DNA of 13,297 nt from JBFWRI01 sp050248995 (GTDB lineage Bacteria; Pseudomonadota; Alphaproteobacteria; JAIXQD01), in NCBI GenBank assembly GCA_050248995.1, contig JBFWRI010000035.1:1-13297 (forward strand), read 5' to 3'. Within the stretch, counting starts at the first letter, position 1; every line of letters starts with the position of its first letter. The position numbers and the translations under genes were made by a program. Under the pieces are notes generated by a model, which searched no databases, was not told the DNA's origin, and saw only the letters and a program-made list of their open reading frames with translations. Positions 1-6,927 of the stretch are shown here, piece by piece.

Positions 1-1236
1 TACCACACCGTCGATTTCCGGCGCATCAGCCTGACTGCGGGCCTGTGCCTTGCTGCCTTGCACCATATCAAGGATAACTGGAATCGTGCGGCCAACTTTT
101 TGCTGCAGGCGTGCGGCTGAAATCTTCTGCTGTGCGGTCATGAAGCGGTCATAACGATCCTGCTTCACGTCTTCCGGAACGTCTGCCAGACCCAGCGTTT
201 CGGATGTCGCGCCCTTCACCGGTTCGTACTTGAAGCAGCCCACGCGGTCCAGTTGTGCCTCTTCCAGCCAGTCGAGGAGGTATTGGAACTGTTCTTCCGT
301 TTCACCGGGGAAGCCGACGATGAAGGTTGAGCGGATAGCGAGGTTGGGGCAAGCGCCGCGCCACTTCTGGATACGCTGCGCTACCTTGTCGCTATTGCCG
401 GGGCGTTTCATGTTGCGTAACACGTCGGCGTGTGCATGCTGGAACGGAATATCCAGGTACGGCACGATTTTACCCGCAGCCATCAGCTCGATCACATTAT
501 CAACGTGTGGGTAAGGGTACACGTAATGCATACGCGTCCACATGTCCAACTCACCCAGCGCATTCGCAAGATCATAAAAGCGTGTTTGCCATTCACGGTC
601 ACGCCACGTGTAAGGCGCATATTTCACATCGACACCATAAGCCGACGTGTCCTGTGAAATCACCAGCAGCTCCTTCACGCCGGCGCGTTGCAGGCGTTCA
701 GCTTCGTACAGCACTTCGTTGATGGGGCGTGACACAAGGTCGCCGCGCAGTTTCGGGATAATGCAGAACGTGCAGCGGTTGTTGCAACCTTCGGAAATCT
801 TCAGGTAGGCATAGTGGCGTGGTGTCAGCTTCACACCGCCTTCAGGCACAAGGTCAATAAACGGGTCGTGCGGCTGCGGCACGGCTTCGTGCACGGCAGA
901 AACAACGTTTTCATACTGTTGTGGGCCGGTAATGGCCAGCACGTTCGGGAACTTCTCGCGGATAACTTCGGGTTCGGCGCCAAGGCAGCCGGTGACGATA
1001 ACGCGGCCGTTCTCGCCAATGGCCTCGCCAATCGCAGCCAGCGATTCATCGCGGGCGGAATCAAGAAAGCCGCAGGTATTAACGATAACAACGTCGGCGC
1101 CGTCATAACTGCCGCTGAACTGGTACCCTTCAGCGCGCAACTGCGTGACAATACGCTCACTGTCGACAAGCGCTTTGGGGCAGCCGAGGCTGACCATGCC
1201 GATCGTCGGCTGTTTTTCCTTGGTGGCGGATTTCAT
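1..1236 (-). CDS. rimO: Ribosomal protein S12 methylthiotransferase RimO (3' end cut by window edge)
   Basis: Radical-SAM enzyme that adds a methylthio group to the conserved aspartate of ribosomal protein S12 in the cytoplasm. The visible 412 residues hold the N-terminal UPF0004 domain with three cluster-binding cysteines (C19 in SLGCPKALVDSE, C55 in NTCGF, C84 in TGCLGA). The radical-SAM CxxxCxxC motif follows (C151, C155, C158 in CNNRCTFCIIP), and the start of the TRAM domain is seen at the edge (ADAPEIDGVV). The SLGCPKxLVDSE and CIIPxxRG signatures favour RimO over its relative MiaB. RimO is usually about 430-450 residues, so roughly the last 30 are missing. The ATG at 1236 is the best start, although its ribosome-binding site is poor (an AGGG lies about 18 bases away). 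It lies 44 bases downstream of the unknown minus-strand gene and may be co-transcribed with it. Confidence 0.95.
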   Translation of the reverse strand, partial: MKSATKEKQPTIGMVSLGCPKALVDSERIVTQLRAEGYQFSGSYDGADVVIVNTCGFLDSARDESLAAIGEAIGENGRVIVTGCLGAEPEVIREKFPNVLAITGPQQYENVVSAVHEAVPQPHDPFIDLVPEGGVKLTPRHYAYLKISEGCNNRCTFCIIPKLRGDLVSRPINEVLYEAERLQRAGVKELLVISQDTSAYGVDVKYAPYTWRDREWQTRFYDLANALGELDMWTRMHYVYPYPHVDNVIELMAAGKIVPYLDIPFQHAHADVLRNMKRPGNSDKVAQRIQKWRGACPNLAIRSTFIVGFPGETEEQFQYLLDWLEEAQLDRVGCFKYEPVKGATSETLGLADVPEDVKQDRYDRFMTAQQKISAARLQQKVGRTIPVILDMVQGSKAQARSQADAPEIDGVV

Positions 1237-1280
1237 GCGGCGGACGTTAACGATTGCCCTTGCCGAAAGCAATAATAACC

Positions 1281-1886
1281 TTAGCTACGCGGCGCGGTTT
1301 TTTGACGGCGGCAGGGCGGGCGCGGCACAACGGTGACGATCACTTCCACATCATTGCCCCACAAGTTGCCATCCAGGCTGGTGGTTTGGGTTTTGCCGGT
1401 TTTAATGGCGCTTCCAGTAAGGTCGGCAATCGGTTTCATATGCGGCTGCGCTGTATGGTTCATCGTTGTGCGCATGGCCTGGAAGCTCAGTGCTGCGTAA
1501 GACGCTTCTTTTGTCCACTGTGCGCTAAGTTCCGCTCTTTTTTCAGGGAATGGCGGATCCCAGTCCCTTTCGCCCCAACGTGCGCCAATGCAGGCAATCA
1601 TGGCATCAAGGCATGCCATCGTCGAGTCCTGTGGATCGGCAGCGTCTTTAATAGGGTTCTCTGGGTGATTGACCAAACGGTCGACAAACTTTTCGCGGGG
1701 GATTAACAAGTCGTACAGGTTAGTAACACCAGCGCGTTCAACTACGCCTTTGCAGTAGCCTCTCTCCATAGTGCTGCCATTCCATGCGCCGCCCGGCAAA
1801 ATGGAAAAGTACCAGTCGATGATATGCTCGACAGGAATAAAGCGGCCATCAAGTCCGGGCTTTTTGGGCGGGCGTGCAATAGCCAT
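1281..1886 (-). CDS. Conserved-looking hypothetical protein, 201 aa, function unknown
   Basis: I do not recognise this protein. It begins MAIARPPKKPGLDG and shows no signal peptide or membrane segment. Aromatic and acidic stretches (residues 20-35 with WYFSILPGGAW; a GERDWDPPFPEKR segment near 105-117) suggest a folded soluble protein. The C-terminal tail is basic and proline-rich (VVPRPPCRRQKTAPRS) and looks disordered. The coding call rests on an excellent ribosome-binding site (AAGGAG at 1893-1898 on the minus strand, 6-7 bases before the ATG), an uninterrupted frame, and a position between two translation-related genes with short gaps on each side. The frame open on the opposite strand lacks comparable start signals and reads as a shadow. 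A role linked to translation quality is only guilt by association. Confidence 0.75.
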   Translation of the reverse strand: MAIARPPKKPGLDGRFIPVEHIIDWYFSILPGGAWNGSTMERGYCKGVVERAGVTNLYDLLIPREKFVDRLVNHPENPIKDAADPQDSTMACLDAMIACIGARWGERDWDPPFPEKRAELSAQWTKEASYAALSFQAMRTTMNHTAQPHMKPIADLTGSAIKTGKTQTTSLDGNLWGNDVEVIVTVVPRPPCRRQKTAPRS

Positions 1887-1937
1887 TATATAGCTCCTTG
1901 TTATGCGGCGGACCGTACGCCCCGGCGCGCTGCTGCG

Positions 1938-2447
1938 TCAAGCGGCAGCATTTACTTTCGCTGTTTTTATAACAGTCGGCGTAATACCAAAAGCCCTGAA
2001 AAAATGCATTAAATCAGCGCCGCTGATAATGGTGCTGGCCGTGTTTACAAGCGGATGGATATTGATAGCGGGCGCCATAGGGATTGCTTCATCCACGGCG
2101 ATGTTCACGTTGCGGGCCGAGTCGTTCAGCATAGCAAACGGCGTTGCATGGCCTGGCGGCACGCCGAGGATACCCAGCATATGCTCACTCTTCACGAACG
2201 ACAGGCGGCCACTGTTCAGCTGCTTGCCGATACCATTCATATCAGCACGGTCGGCAGCCGGCATGGTGATGAGCCATTTACGGCTTTCCCTGTTTTCAAC
2301 GAACAGATTCTTGCAGTGCAGGCCGGGAACGACATTCTTCCAGTCAATCTCGTCTGCGGCTGTATAAACAGGTGCATGCTCAACGGTTTGGTGGCGAATC
2401 CCCAAACCATCAAGAAAAGCAAAGAGGTCCTGCGGCGTTTTAGGCAT
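1938..2447 (-). CDS. ProXp-ala/PrdX-type Ala-tRNA(Pro) deacylase (YbaK/ProRS-associated domain)
   Basis: Free-standing trans-editing protein of the INS/YbaK superfamily that hydrolyses alanine mischarged onto tRNA-Pro by prolyl-tRNA synthetase. The 169-residue length fits a single-domain member. Family hallmarks are visible: HCKNLF with K46 and N47, matching the Lys-Asn pair needed by ProXp-ala; the GVPPG loop at 95-99; and HPLVNTAS near 131-138. Such stand-alone proteins are common in Alphaproteobacteria, whose prolyl-tRNA synthetases often lack the editing insertion. The ATG at 2447 gives the usual N-terminus (TPQDLFAFLDGLGI), but no strong ribosome-binding site precedes it. The protein ends KVNAAA. 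It is the first gene of the leftward group and is divergent from the DUF3108 gene. A related subfamily such as ProXp-x remains possible, but the Lys-Asn pair favours the alanine-specific type. Confidence 0.9.
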   Translation of the reverse strand: MPKTPQDLFAFLDGLGIRHQTVEHAPVYTAADEIDWKNVVPGLHCKNLFVENRESRKWLITMPAADRADMNGIGKQLNSGRLSFVKSEHMLGILGVPPGHATPFAMLNDSARNVNIAVDEAIPMAPAINIHPLVNTASTIISGADLMHFFRAFGITPTVIKTAKVNAAA

Positions 2448-2502
2448 AGACGTTATCTAGCTTTGCCATAATATAAACACAAGAAAATTGGATAGTAGTT
2501 GT
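2448..2502. promoter_or_regulatory. Divergent promoter region between proX-like gene and DUF3108 gene
   Basis: This 55-base AT-rich spacer separates two divergent genes and must carry their start signals unless they are transcribed from elsewhere. Rightward -10-like hexamers are CATAAT (2467-2472) and TATAAA (2472-2477). The same stretch read leftwards gives TATTAT. No good TTGACA-like -35 stands at a normal distance for either direction, so exact promoters cannot be assigned. Confidence 0.35.
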
Positions 2503-3237
2503 ATGAAAAATCACCTGTTGGCTCTGACATTGCTGGCATTTTTAGCCCCGCTTAACGAGGCGCGGGCCGCAACCACAGACTTAACTTATGATATCGCGTT
2601 CTGGGGCTTGCCGATTGGCACCATCCATTACCGTATCGTTCAGGAAGATAATCGTTATACGCTGACATTCGATGGAGGCTTCGGCGGGCTGGTCGGACTG
2701 TTCGCCGATGCCGGTGGGAAGGCGACGACGCGCGGTATTATAAAGAACGGACGCATCCTGCCGCAACGCATGGAGCAGGATGTACAGTGGGGCGAAAAAC
2801 TGCGCAAGGTCTGGATCCAGTTTGATGACGACGGCAATGTTGCCGAGTACGGCGCCGACCCTGTTTACTCACCCGAAGGCCGCGCGCCGGTAACCGCCAG
2901 CATGCTGGAAGATGTGCTGGATTCACTAAGCGCTATGATTCTGACCCCGCCTGTATTTGGAAAGGATTTCTGCGATCGCACCCAGCGTGTTTTCGACGGG
3001 CGCGAACGCTATGACTTGCAGTTTTCACCAACCGACACTGCCATGAAATGTAAGATCACACCCACCCAGCTGGGCGGGCACAAGATCAATGACGAAGACG
3101 CCGAAAACCCGCCACGCCCCTTCAAGATGACATTCACCACGATCGCCGGTGGTCAGCTGGCCGTTCCTGAAAAAACCATCAAACCTTTCACGCTGGGCAA
3201 TGCGACCATCAAGCTGGTGAAAGTATCGACACATTAA
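2503..3237 (+). CDS. Secreted DUF3108 domain protein
   Basis: Exported protein of 244 residues. It starts with a signal peptide: Lys at position 3, a hydrophobic core LLALTLLAFLAPL, and a likely cleavage after A22 in NEARA|ATTD. The mature part matches the DUF3108 pattern: an opening beta-strand (LTYDIAFWGLPIGTIHY), a central segment, a VFDGRERYDL motif near 165-175, a C-containing strand (MKCKITP), and a closing segment on the lipocalin-like/outer-membrane-associated beta fold. Function of the family is not established; a periplasmic location is inferred from the signal sequence. I chose the ATG at 2503 over an in-frame TTG at 2488 because it puts the signal peptide at the N-terminus and leaves a GGA (2490-2492) as a weak ribosome-binding site. 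sodB follows after 58 bases with its own strong ribosome-binding site. Confidence 0.85.
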   Translation: MKNHLLALTLLAFLAPLNEARAATTDLTYDIAFWGLPIGTIHYRIVQEDNRYTLTFDGGFGGLVGLFADAGGKATTRGIIKNGRILPQRMEQDVQWGEKLRKVWIQFDDDGNVAEYGADPVYSPEGRAPVTASMLEDVLDSLSAMILTPPVFGKDFCDRTQRVFDGRERYDLQFSPTDTAMKCKITPTQLGGHKINDEDAENPPRPFKMTFTTIAGGQLAVPEKTIKPFTLGNATIKLVKVSTH

Positions 3238-3250
3238 TTCTTATGGATTT

Positions 3251-3263
3251 TTGACTTAGTCAA
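3251..3263. promoter_or_regulatory. 13-base perfect palindrome upstream of sodB, possible operator
   Basis: TTGACTTAGTCAA consists of two 6-base arms around one central T, in the 58-base spacer before sodB. It lies 32 bases before the start codon and just upstream of a -10-like GATAAT (3268-3273). It is not a Fur box, FNR site (TTGAT-N4-ATCAA) or CRP site. A regulator site is plausible but unproven; such palindromes also arise by chance. Confidence 0.35.
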
Positions 3264-3279
3264 ACTAGATAATGGGCAC

Positions 3280-3287
3280 AGGAGGAG
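3280..3287 (+). promoter_or_regulatory. Strong ribosome-binding site of sodB
   Basis: AGGAGGAG stands 8 bases before the ATG at 3296 and is the closest match to the anti-Shine-Dalgarno consensus in the window. It fixes the sodB start at 3296 rather than at the upstream in-frame ATG at 3272, whose extra residues (MGTGGDLT) would be encoded by this ribosome-binding site. Confidence 0.85.
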
Positions 3288-3295
3288 ACCTTACC

Positions 3296-3961
3296 ATGCC
3301 CATTCAATTCCCGCCTCTGCCTTTCGATTATGATGCGCTTGAGCCGTATATCAGCGCTGACACTCTGAAACTGCATCATGACAAGCACCATAAGAAATAT
3401 GTTGATGATCTCAACGATCTTGTCGCCGGCACGGCATATGATGATAAAAGCCTTGAAGATATCATCCACTGTGTCCGCAAGTTCAGCGGCGACGTAAAGA
3501 CATTCATGGCTGTCGATTCAGATGAAAAAGAAGAAACGGGCCGGAAGATATTCAACTTTGCGACCCAGGCATGGAATCACAATTTCTTCTGGCATTGCTT
3601 GGAACGCGACGCAGCAGTACCGATCCAGCTGGAACAGGCGCTGTGCACTGCTTTTGGAAGCATCGATGGATTCAAGGAAGAGTTTGCCGCCGCCGCAAAA
3701 ACCGTTTTCGGCAGCGGCTGGGCATGGTTGGCATTCGGCGATGGCAAGCTGCAGATCATCAAAACCGGCAATGGGGACACGCCGCTGGCACAGAACATGG
3801 TGCCGCTGCTGACATGTGACGTTTGGGAGCATGCCTATTATGTCGATTACCAGAACAGGCGCCCGGATTATGTCACAGCTTTTGTGGATCATCTTATCAA
3901 CTGGGACTTTGTTCTTTTAAATTACCAGAAAGCACTGGCTGCCCACGAGAAAGCTGCTTAG
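3296..3961 (+). CDS. sodB: Superoxide dismutase, Fe-type
   Basis: Cytoplasmic enzyme that dismutes superoxide to oxygen and hydrogen peroxide. All four metal ligands are visible: H27 (LKLHHDKHH), H95 (QAWNHNFFW), D175 and H179 (DVWEHAYYVDY). Metal type is read from the glutamine position: Q91 in TQAWNH matches the Fe-type glutamine, and the place where Mn-types carry their glutamine is a glycine (TGNGDTPL). At 221 residues it is longer than the usual 190-200. About 21 extra, mostly polar residues lie between LEDII (53-57) and IFNFATQAWNH (from 85), just before the second ligand. The protein ends HEKAA. The start is set by AGGAGGAG. The GT2 gene follows after 37 bases with no obvious terminator between, so read-through into the glycan operon is possible. 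Confidence 0.96.
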   Translation: MPIQFPPLPFDYDALEPYISADTLKLHHDKHHKKYVDDLNDLVAGTAYDDKSLEDIIHCVRKFSGDVKTFMAVDSDEKEETGRKIFNFATQAWNHNFFWHCLERDAAVPIQLEQALCTAFGSIDGFKEEFAAAAKTVFGSGWAWLAFGDGKLQIIKTGNGDTPLAQNMVPLLTCDVWEHAYYVDYQNRRPDYVTAFVDHLINWDFVLLNYQKALAAHEKAA

Positions 3962-3998
3962 CGTTTGACCTTACCGGCAGGACGTCTATAACCGTCGC
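3962..3998 (+). other. 37-base spacer between sodB and the glycan operon
   Basis: No convincing terminator or promoter is visible. The only internal pairing is a short GACG/CGTC stem without a T-tract. Whether the polysaccharide operon has its own promoter here, inside sodB, or depends on read-through cannot be decided from the sequence. Confidence 0.4.
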
Positions 3999-4925
3999 AT
4001 GACCGTTTCCCAGCCTCGTGTTGCCATCCTTTTGGCCACCTATAACAGTGCTCGTTTTCTCCCCGAACAGCTGGAATCGATACGCCGGCAGACCCACGGA
4101 AACTGGGTCCTGCTGGTATCGGATGACGGCTCAACCGACGGCACGCACGCCCTGCTGGACCAATTCAGGATCACCTGCGGGCATGAGGTAATTGTACAGA
4201 GTGGTCCGCGGAAAGGCTTCTTCCCAAATTTTCAGGCGCTGGTGCTTAGCGATAAGGTGGTGGCGGATTACTATGCGTTCTGCGATCATGACGATATCTG
4301 GCACGACGACAAGATTGCGAATGCAATTTCCATGATGCGTGATGTTCCTTCATCGACACCGGCATTGTATGGCGCACGCACGCTTTTGGTGAACGGGGAC
4401 AATATGCCTGTCGGACATTCCACCCTCTTTCGTCGTCAACCATCGTTCCAGAATGCCCTGGTGCAGAATATTGCGGGTGGCAACACAATGCTTTTCAATC
4501 ATGCGGCGCGCGATATATGGCTGCGCACGGGGGCTGTTGATGTGCCTGCACACGACTGGTGGATGTACCAGATTGTCAGCGCTGCCGGGGGGGTTGTGCG
4601 GTATGATCCGCGTCCCTGTCTGCGTTACCGGCAGCACGGTGCCAACGAGATTGGGGATAACCAGTCACTCAGAGGTATGTGGATCCGTATCCAGCAAGGG
4701 TTACAAGGAAAGTTTCGAGAGTGGAACAACAAGAATATTGCTGCGCTAGAACGGCTTTCCTTTTGCATTACCCCGGTAAACCTGACTATATTCACCACAT
4801 TCAAGGATTCGCGCCGGAAACCGCCACTTAAGCGTCTTAAAATGCTTAGGCAAGCCGGTGTTTACCGGCAAACCTTGGTGGGGAATATTTTCGTTTTTGG
4901 GGCGGCTCTTTTGGGTAAACTGTGA
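3999..4925 (+). CDS. Family 2 glycosyltransferase, rhamnosyltransferase-like
   Basis: Inverting GT-A glycosyltransferase of 308 residues, expected to add a sugar to the glycan on the cytoplasmic face of the inner membrane. Motifs in order: nucleotide-binding start AILLATYNS (9-17), SDDGSTDGT (41-49), the DxD-like CDHDDIW (95-101), an acceptor/catalytic segment HDWWMYQI (185-192) and YRQHGANEIG (210-219). The last pattern and the overall layout resemble GT2 enzymes that transfer rhamnose, and the rml genes directly downstream fit, but the donor is inferred. The C-terminal 60 residues are basic (DSRRKPPLKRLKMLR) and then hydrophobic, suggesting membrane attachment. The ribosome-binding site is weak (AGGA about 18 bases away). 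A G7 tract lies at codons 197-199. The stop overlaps the rmlB start by one base. Confidence 0.9.
   Translation: MTVSQPRVAILLATYNSARFLPEQLESIRRQTHGNWVLLVSDDGSTDGTHALLDQFRITCGHEVIVQSGPRKGFFPNFQALVLSDKVVADYYAFCDHDDIWHDDKIANAISMMRDVPSSTPALYGARTLLVNGDNMPVGHSTLFRRQPSFQNALVQNIAGGNTMLFNHAARDIWLRTGAVDVPAHDWWMYQIVSAAGGVVRYDPRPCLRYRQHGANEIGDNQSLRGMWIRIQQGLQGKFREWNNKNIAALERLSFCITPVNLTIFTTFKDSRRKPPLKRLKMLRQAGVYRQTLVGNIFVFGAALLGKL
4587..4593 (+). repeat. G7 homopolymer inside the GT2 gene
   Basis: Seven consecutive G residues cover two glycine codons and the first base of Val199. Slippage here would frameshift the enzyme after its catalytic segment and remove about a third of it. One or two such tracts are expected by chance in a window of this size, so phase variation is only a possibility. 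Confidence 0.5.
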
Positions 4926-6034
4926 TGGCAGATATTTCCTATCTTAAGAATGCTTCATCGACTTCAGGCAAAACGCCCGTTCTTGTTACTGGCGGAGCCG
5001 GTTTTATTGGCTCGAACTTTGTCATCGACTGGCTTGCCGGCAACAACGGACCGGTCATCAATCTTGATAAGCTGACATATGCGGGCAACATCCACAACCT
5101 TTTAAGTGTCAGCAAGAATCCTGACCATATCTTCATACAGGGCGACATCTGTGACGGGGAGCTGGTTGCTAAGTTGCTAGAGCAGTACAAGCCGCGTGCG
5201 ATCATCAACTTTGCTGCCGAGTCGCACGTTGATCGTTCAATCCATGGTCCGGGCGAATTCATCCAGACCAATATCGTCGGCACGTTCCGTTTGCTAGATT
5301 GCGCGCGCCATTACTGGGAAAGCCTGCCTGAGCCTGCAAAGTCGGAATTCCGCTTCCTGCACGTTTCAACCGACGAGGTATATGGTTCACTGAAGCCCGG
5401 CGATCCGGCTTTTACGGAAGACAATAATTACGAGCCGAACAGCCCGTATTCAGCCAGCAAGGCTGCGGCTGACCATCTTGTACGTGCGTGGCACCATACA
5501 TTCGGCCTTCCTGTGCTGACAACGAATTGTTCGAACAACTATGGTCCGTACCAGTTCCCCGAAAAACTGATTCCGTTGATGATCCATCATGCGCTGACCA
5601 ATAAACCATTGCCGGTCTATGGCGATGGCATGCAGGTGCGCGACTGGCTCTATGTCGGTGATCACTGCAGCGCCGTGCGCTGCGTACTGGAAAAAGGAAG
5701 GCCGGGCGAAACCTACAATATCGGTGGCTGGAATGAACAACCGAACATCAGCGTAGTAAAATCGATCTGCGCAATGCTGGATCAGGAAGAGCCGCGCGCC
5801 GACGGCAAGTCGTATGCCGAGCAGATTACCTATGTCAAAGACCGGCTTGGCCATGATCGTCGCTATGCGATTGACGCCGGCAAAATGTTCAACGAGCTGG
5901 GCTGGAAGCCGGCTGAAAACTTTGACAGTGGCCTTCGGAAGACGGTCCTGTGGTATCTTTTAAACGGCGAGTGGGTTACGCAGGTGACGGACGGATCCTA
6001 CCGTGCATGGCTAGAGAAGAACTATACATCATGA
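4925..6034 (+). CDS. rmlB: dTDP-glucose 4,6-dehydratase
   Basis: Second step of dTDP-L-rhamnose synthesis: NAD-dependent conversion of dTDP-glucose to dTDP-4-keto-6-deoxyglucose, in the cytoplasm. An extended SDR enzyme of 369 residues, with the NAD-binding GGAGFIG at 23-29, the TDE catalytic triplet at 149-151 (STDEVYG), and YSASK with Y175 and K179. The substrate-side NNYGPYQFPEKLIP (204-217) and GDGMQVRDWLYV (233-244) are also typical. About 15 extra residues precede the Rossmann strand. Two adjacent in-frame starts exist, GTG at 4922 and ATG at 4925; I chose the ATG, which overlaps the preceding stop in TGATG and suggests translational coupling. It ends in an ATGA overlap with rmlD. Confidence 0.97.
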   Translation: MADISYLKNASSTSGKTPVLVTGGAGFIGSNFVIDWLAGNNGPVINLDKLTYAGNIHNLLSVSKNPDHIFIQGDICDGELVAKLLEQYKPRAIINFAAESHVDRSIHGPGEFIQTNIVGTFRLLDCARHYWESLPEPAKSEFRFLHVSTDEVYGSLKPGDPAFTEDNNYEPNSPYSASKAAADHLVRAWHHTFGLPVLTTNCSNNYGPYQFPEKLIPLMIHHALTNKPLPVYGDGMQVRDWLYVGDHCSAVRCVLEKGRPGETYNIGGWNEQPNISVVKSICAMLDQEEPRADGKSYAEQITYVKDRLGHDRRYAIDAGKMFNELGWKPAENFDSGLRKTVLWYLLNGEWVTQVTDGSYRAWLEKNYTS

Positions 6035-6927
6035 CAACAGAGCATCGCATTCTGCTGCTGGGCAGCAATGGCCAGCTGGGCTGGGTATTAAAGCAAACGC
6101 TAACCGAATTCGGTGACGTCACGGCGTGTGGTCGCGAAGAATGCGATCTGGCGAATGTGGATACCATTCGTTCCGTAGTGCGTAGCCTGAAGCCGACCAT
6201 TATCGTTAATGCCGGCGCCTATACCGCTGTCGACAAAGCGGAAACGGAAAAAGAACTGGCCTATGCCGTGAACGCAACTGCGCCAGGTGTCCTGGCAGAA
6301 GAGGCAAAGGCACTGGGCGCGCGCCTGATCCACTTCTCAACCGACTATGTGTATGACGGCAGAAAAGACGGTTTTTATGTCGAGACCGATGCTACCGAGC
6401 CACTTAGTGTCTATGGGCGCACAAAGCTGGCTGGTGATCAAGCTATTGAACAGGTGGGCGGGAAGTACCAGATTTTCCGTACCAGCTGGGTGTTCGGTGC
6501 GCATGGCCGCAACTTTGCCAAGACGATTTTGAATCTCGCAGCAACAAAGCGCGAACTGAAGATCATTGCCGATCAATATGGTGTCCCCACTAGCGTCAAC
6601 TTGCTGAGCGATATCACACTGTCGATCCTGGAAACGGATGATGCACCAAGCGGCGTCTATCATGCCGTGCCCGCCGGTGAAACTACGTGGCATGGCTACG
6701 CACAGTTTCTGGTAAGCGAGGCCGAAAAGGCGGGTATGCCGCTGCAGGCGCTGCCCGACGATGTGAAGCCGATTGCAACGCACGAATATCCGCTGCTGGC
6801 TGTACGTCCGCAGAATTCACGCATGGATACAAAAAAGCTGTGCACTACTTTCGGGCTGACGATGCCCGACTGGCGTGAGGACGTCAGCGAACTCGTTCAA
6901 AACCTCTCACAACAGGCGGCGGCATAA
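6031..6927 (+). CDS. rmlD: dTDP-4-dehydrorhamnose reductase
   Basis: Last step of dTDP-L-rhamnose synthesis: NAD(P)H-dependent reduction of dTDP-4-keto-L-rhamnose. A SDR-fold protein of 298 residues with the nucleotide-binding LLGSNGQLG at 9-17, STDYVYDG at 103-110, and the catalytic YGRTK pair (Y128, K132). RTSWVFG and the C-terminal RPQNSRMDTKKL are also family signatures. The frame is open further upstream into rmlB (to 5950), but the ATG at 6031 gives the standard N-terminus, sits in an ATGA overlap with the rmlB stop, and has an AGAGAAGA ribosome-binding site 10 bases away. The protein ends QQAAA; its Ala codons form a GGCGGCGGC run that also looks like a degenerate ribosome-binding site for rmlA. 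Confidence 0.97.
   Translation: MTTEHRILLLGSNGQLGWVLKQTLTEFGDVTACGREECDLANVDTIRSVVRSLKPTIIVNAGAYTAVDKAETEKELAYAVNATAPGVLAEEAKALGARLIHFSTDYVYDGRKDGFYVETDATEPLSVYGRTKLAGDQAIEQVGGKYQIFRTSWVFGAHGRNFAKTILNLAATKRELKIIADQYGVPTSVNLLSDITLSILETDDAPSGVYHAVPAGETTWHGYAQFLVSEAEKAGMPLQALPDDVKPIATHEYPLLAVRPQNSRMDTKKLCTTFGLTMPDWREDVSELVQNLSQQAAA

Noticed and set aside
814..1275. Long open frame of 153 codons on the plus strand
   Set aside because: It lies wholly opposite rimO, whose iron-sulfur and radical-SAM motifs are unmistakable; the plus-strand translation shows no family pattern.
1254..1706. Plus-strand open frame of 150 codons opposite the unknown 201-residue gene
   Set aside because: It lacks a ribosome-binding site, while the minus-strand gene has AAGGAG at the right spacing and sits in line with its neighbours.
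1929..1949. GC-rich inverted repeat around the deacylase stop codon as a terminator
   Set aside because: The stem is about 8 pairs with one mismatch on the transcribed strand and no T-tract follows, so termination is unlikely.
1903..2367. Plus-strand open frame opposite the deacylase gene
   Set aside because: The minus strand carries the conserved Lys-Asn pair and GVPPG loop of ProXp-ala; the plus frame is a shadow.
3251..3273. sigma70 promoter formed by TTGACT (3251) and GATAAT (3268)
   Set aside because: The spacing is only 11 bases instead of about 17, and the start point would leave a leader of about 16 bases.
3272..3295. Upstream ATG for SodB
   Set aside because: It would place the strong AGGAGGAG inside the coding region; the ATG at 3296 is correctly spaced and matches the family N-terminus.
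5950..6030. N-terminal extension of RmlD by 27 residues
   Set aside because: The extension lies within rmlB, has no family similarity, and the ATG at 6031 gives the standard RmlD N-terminus with an ATGA overlap.
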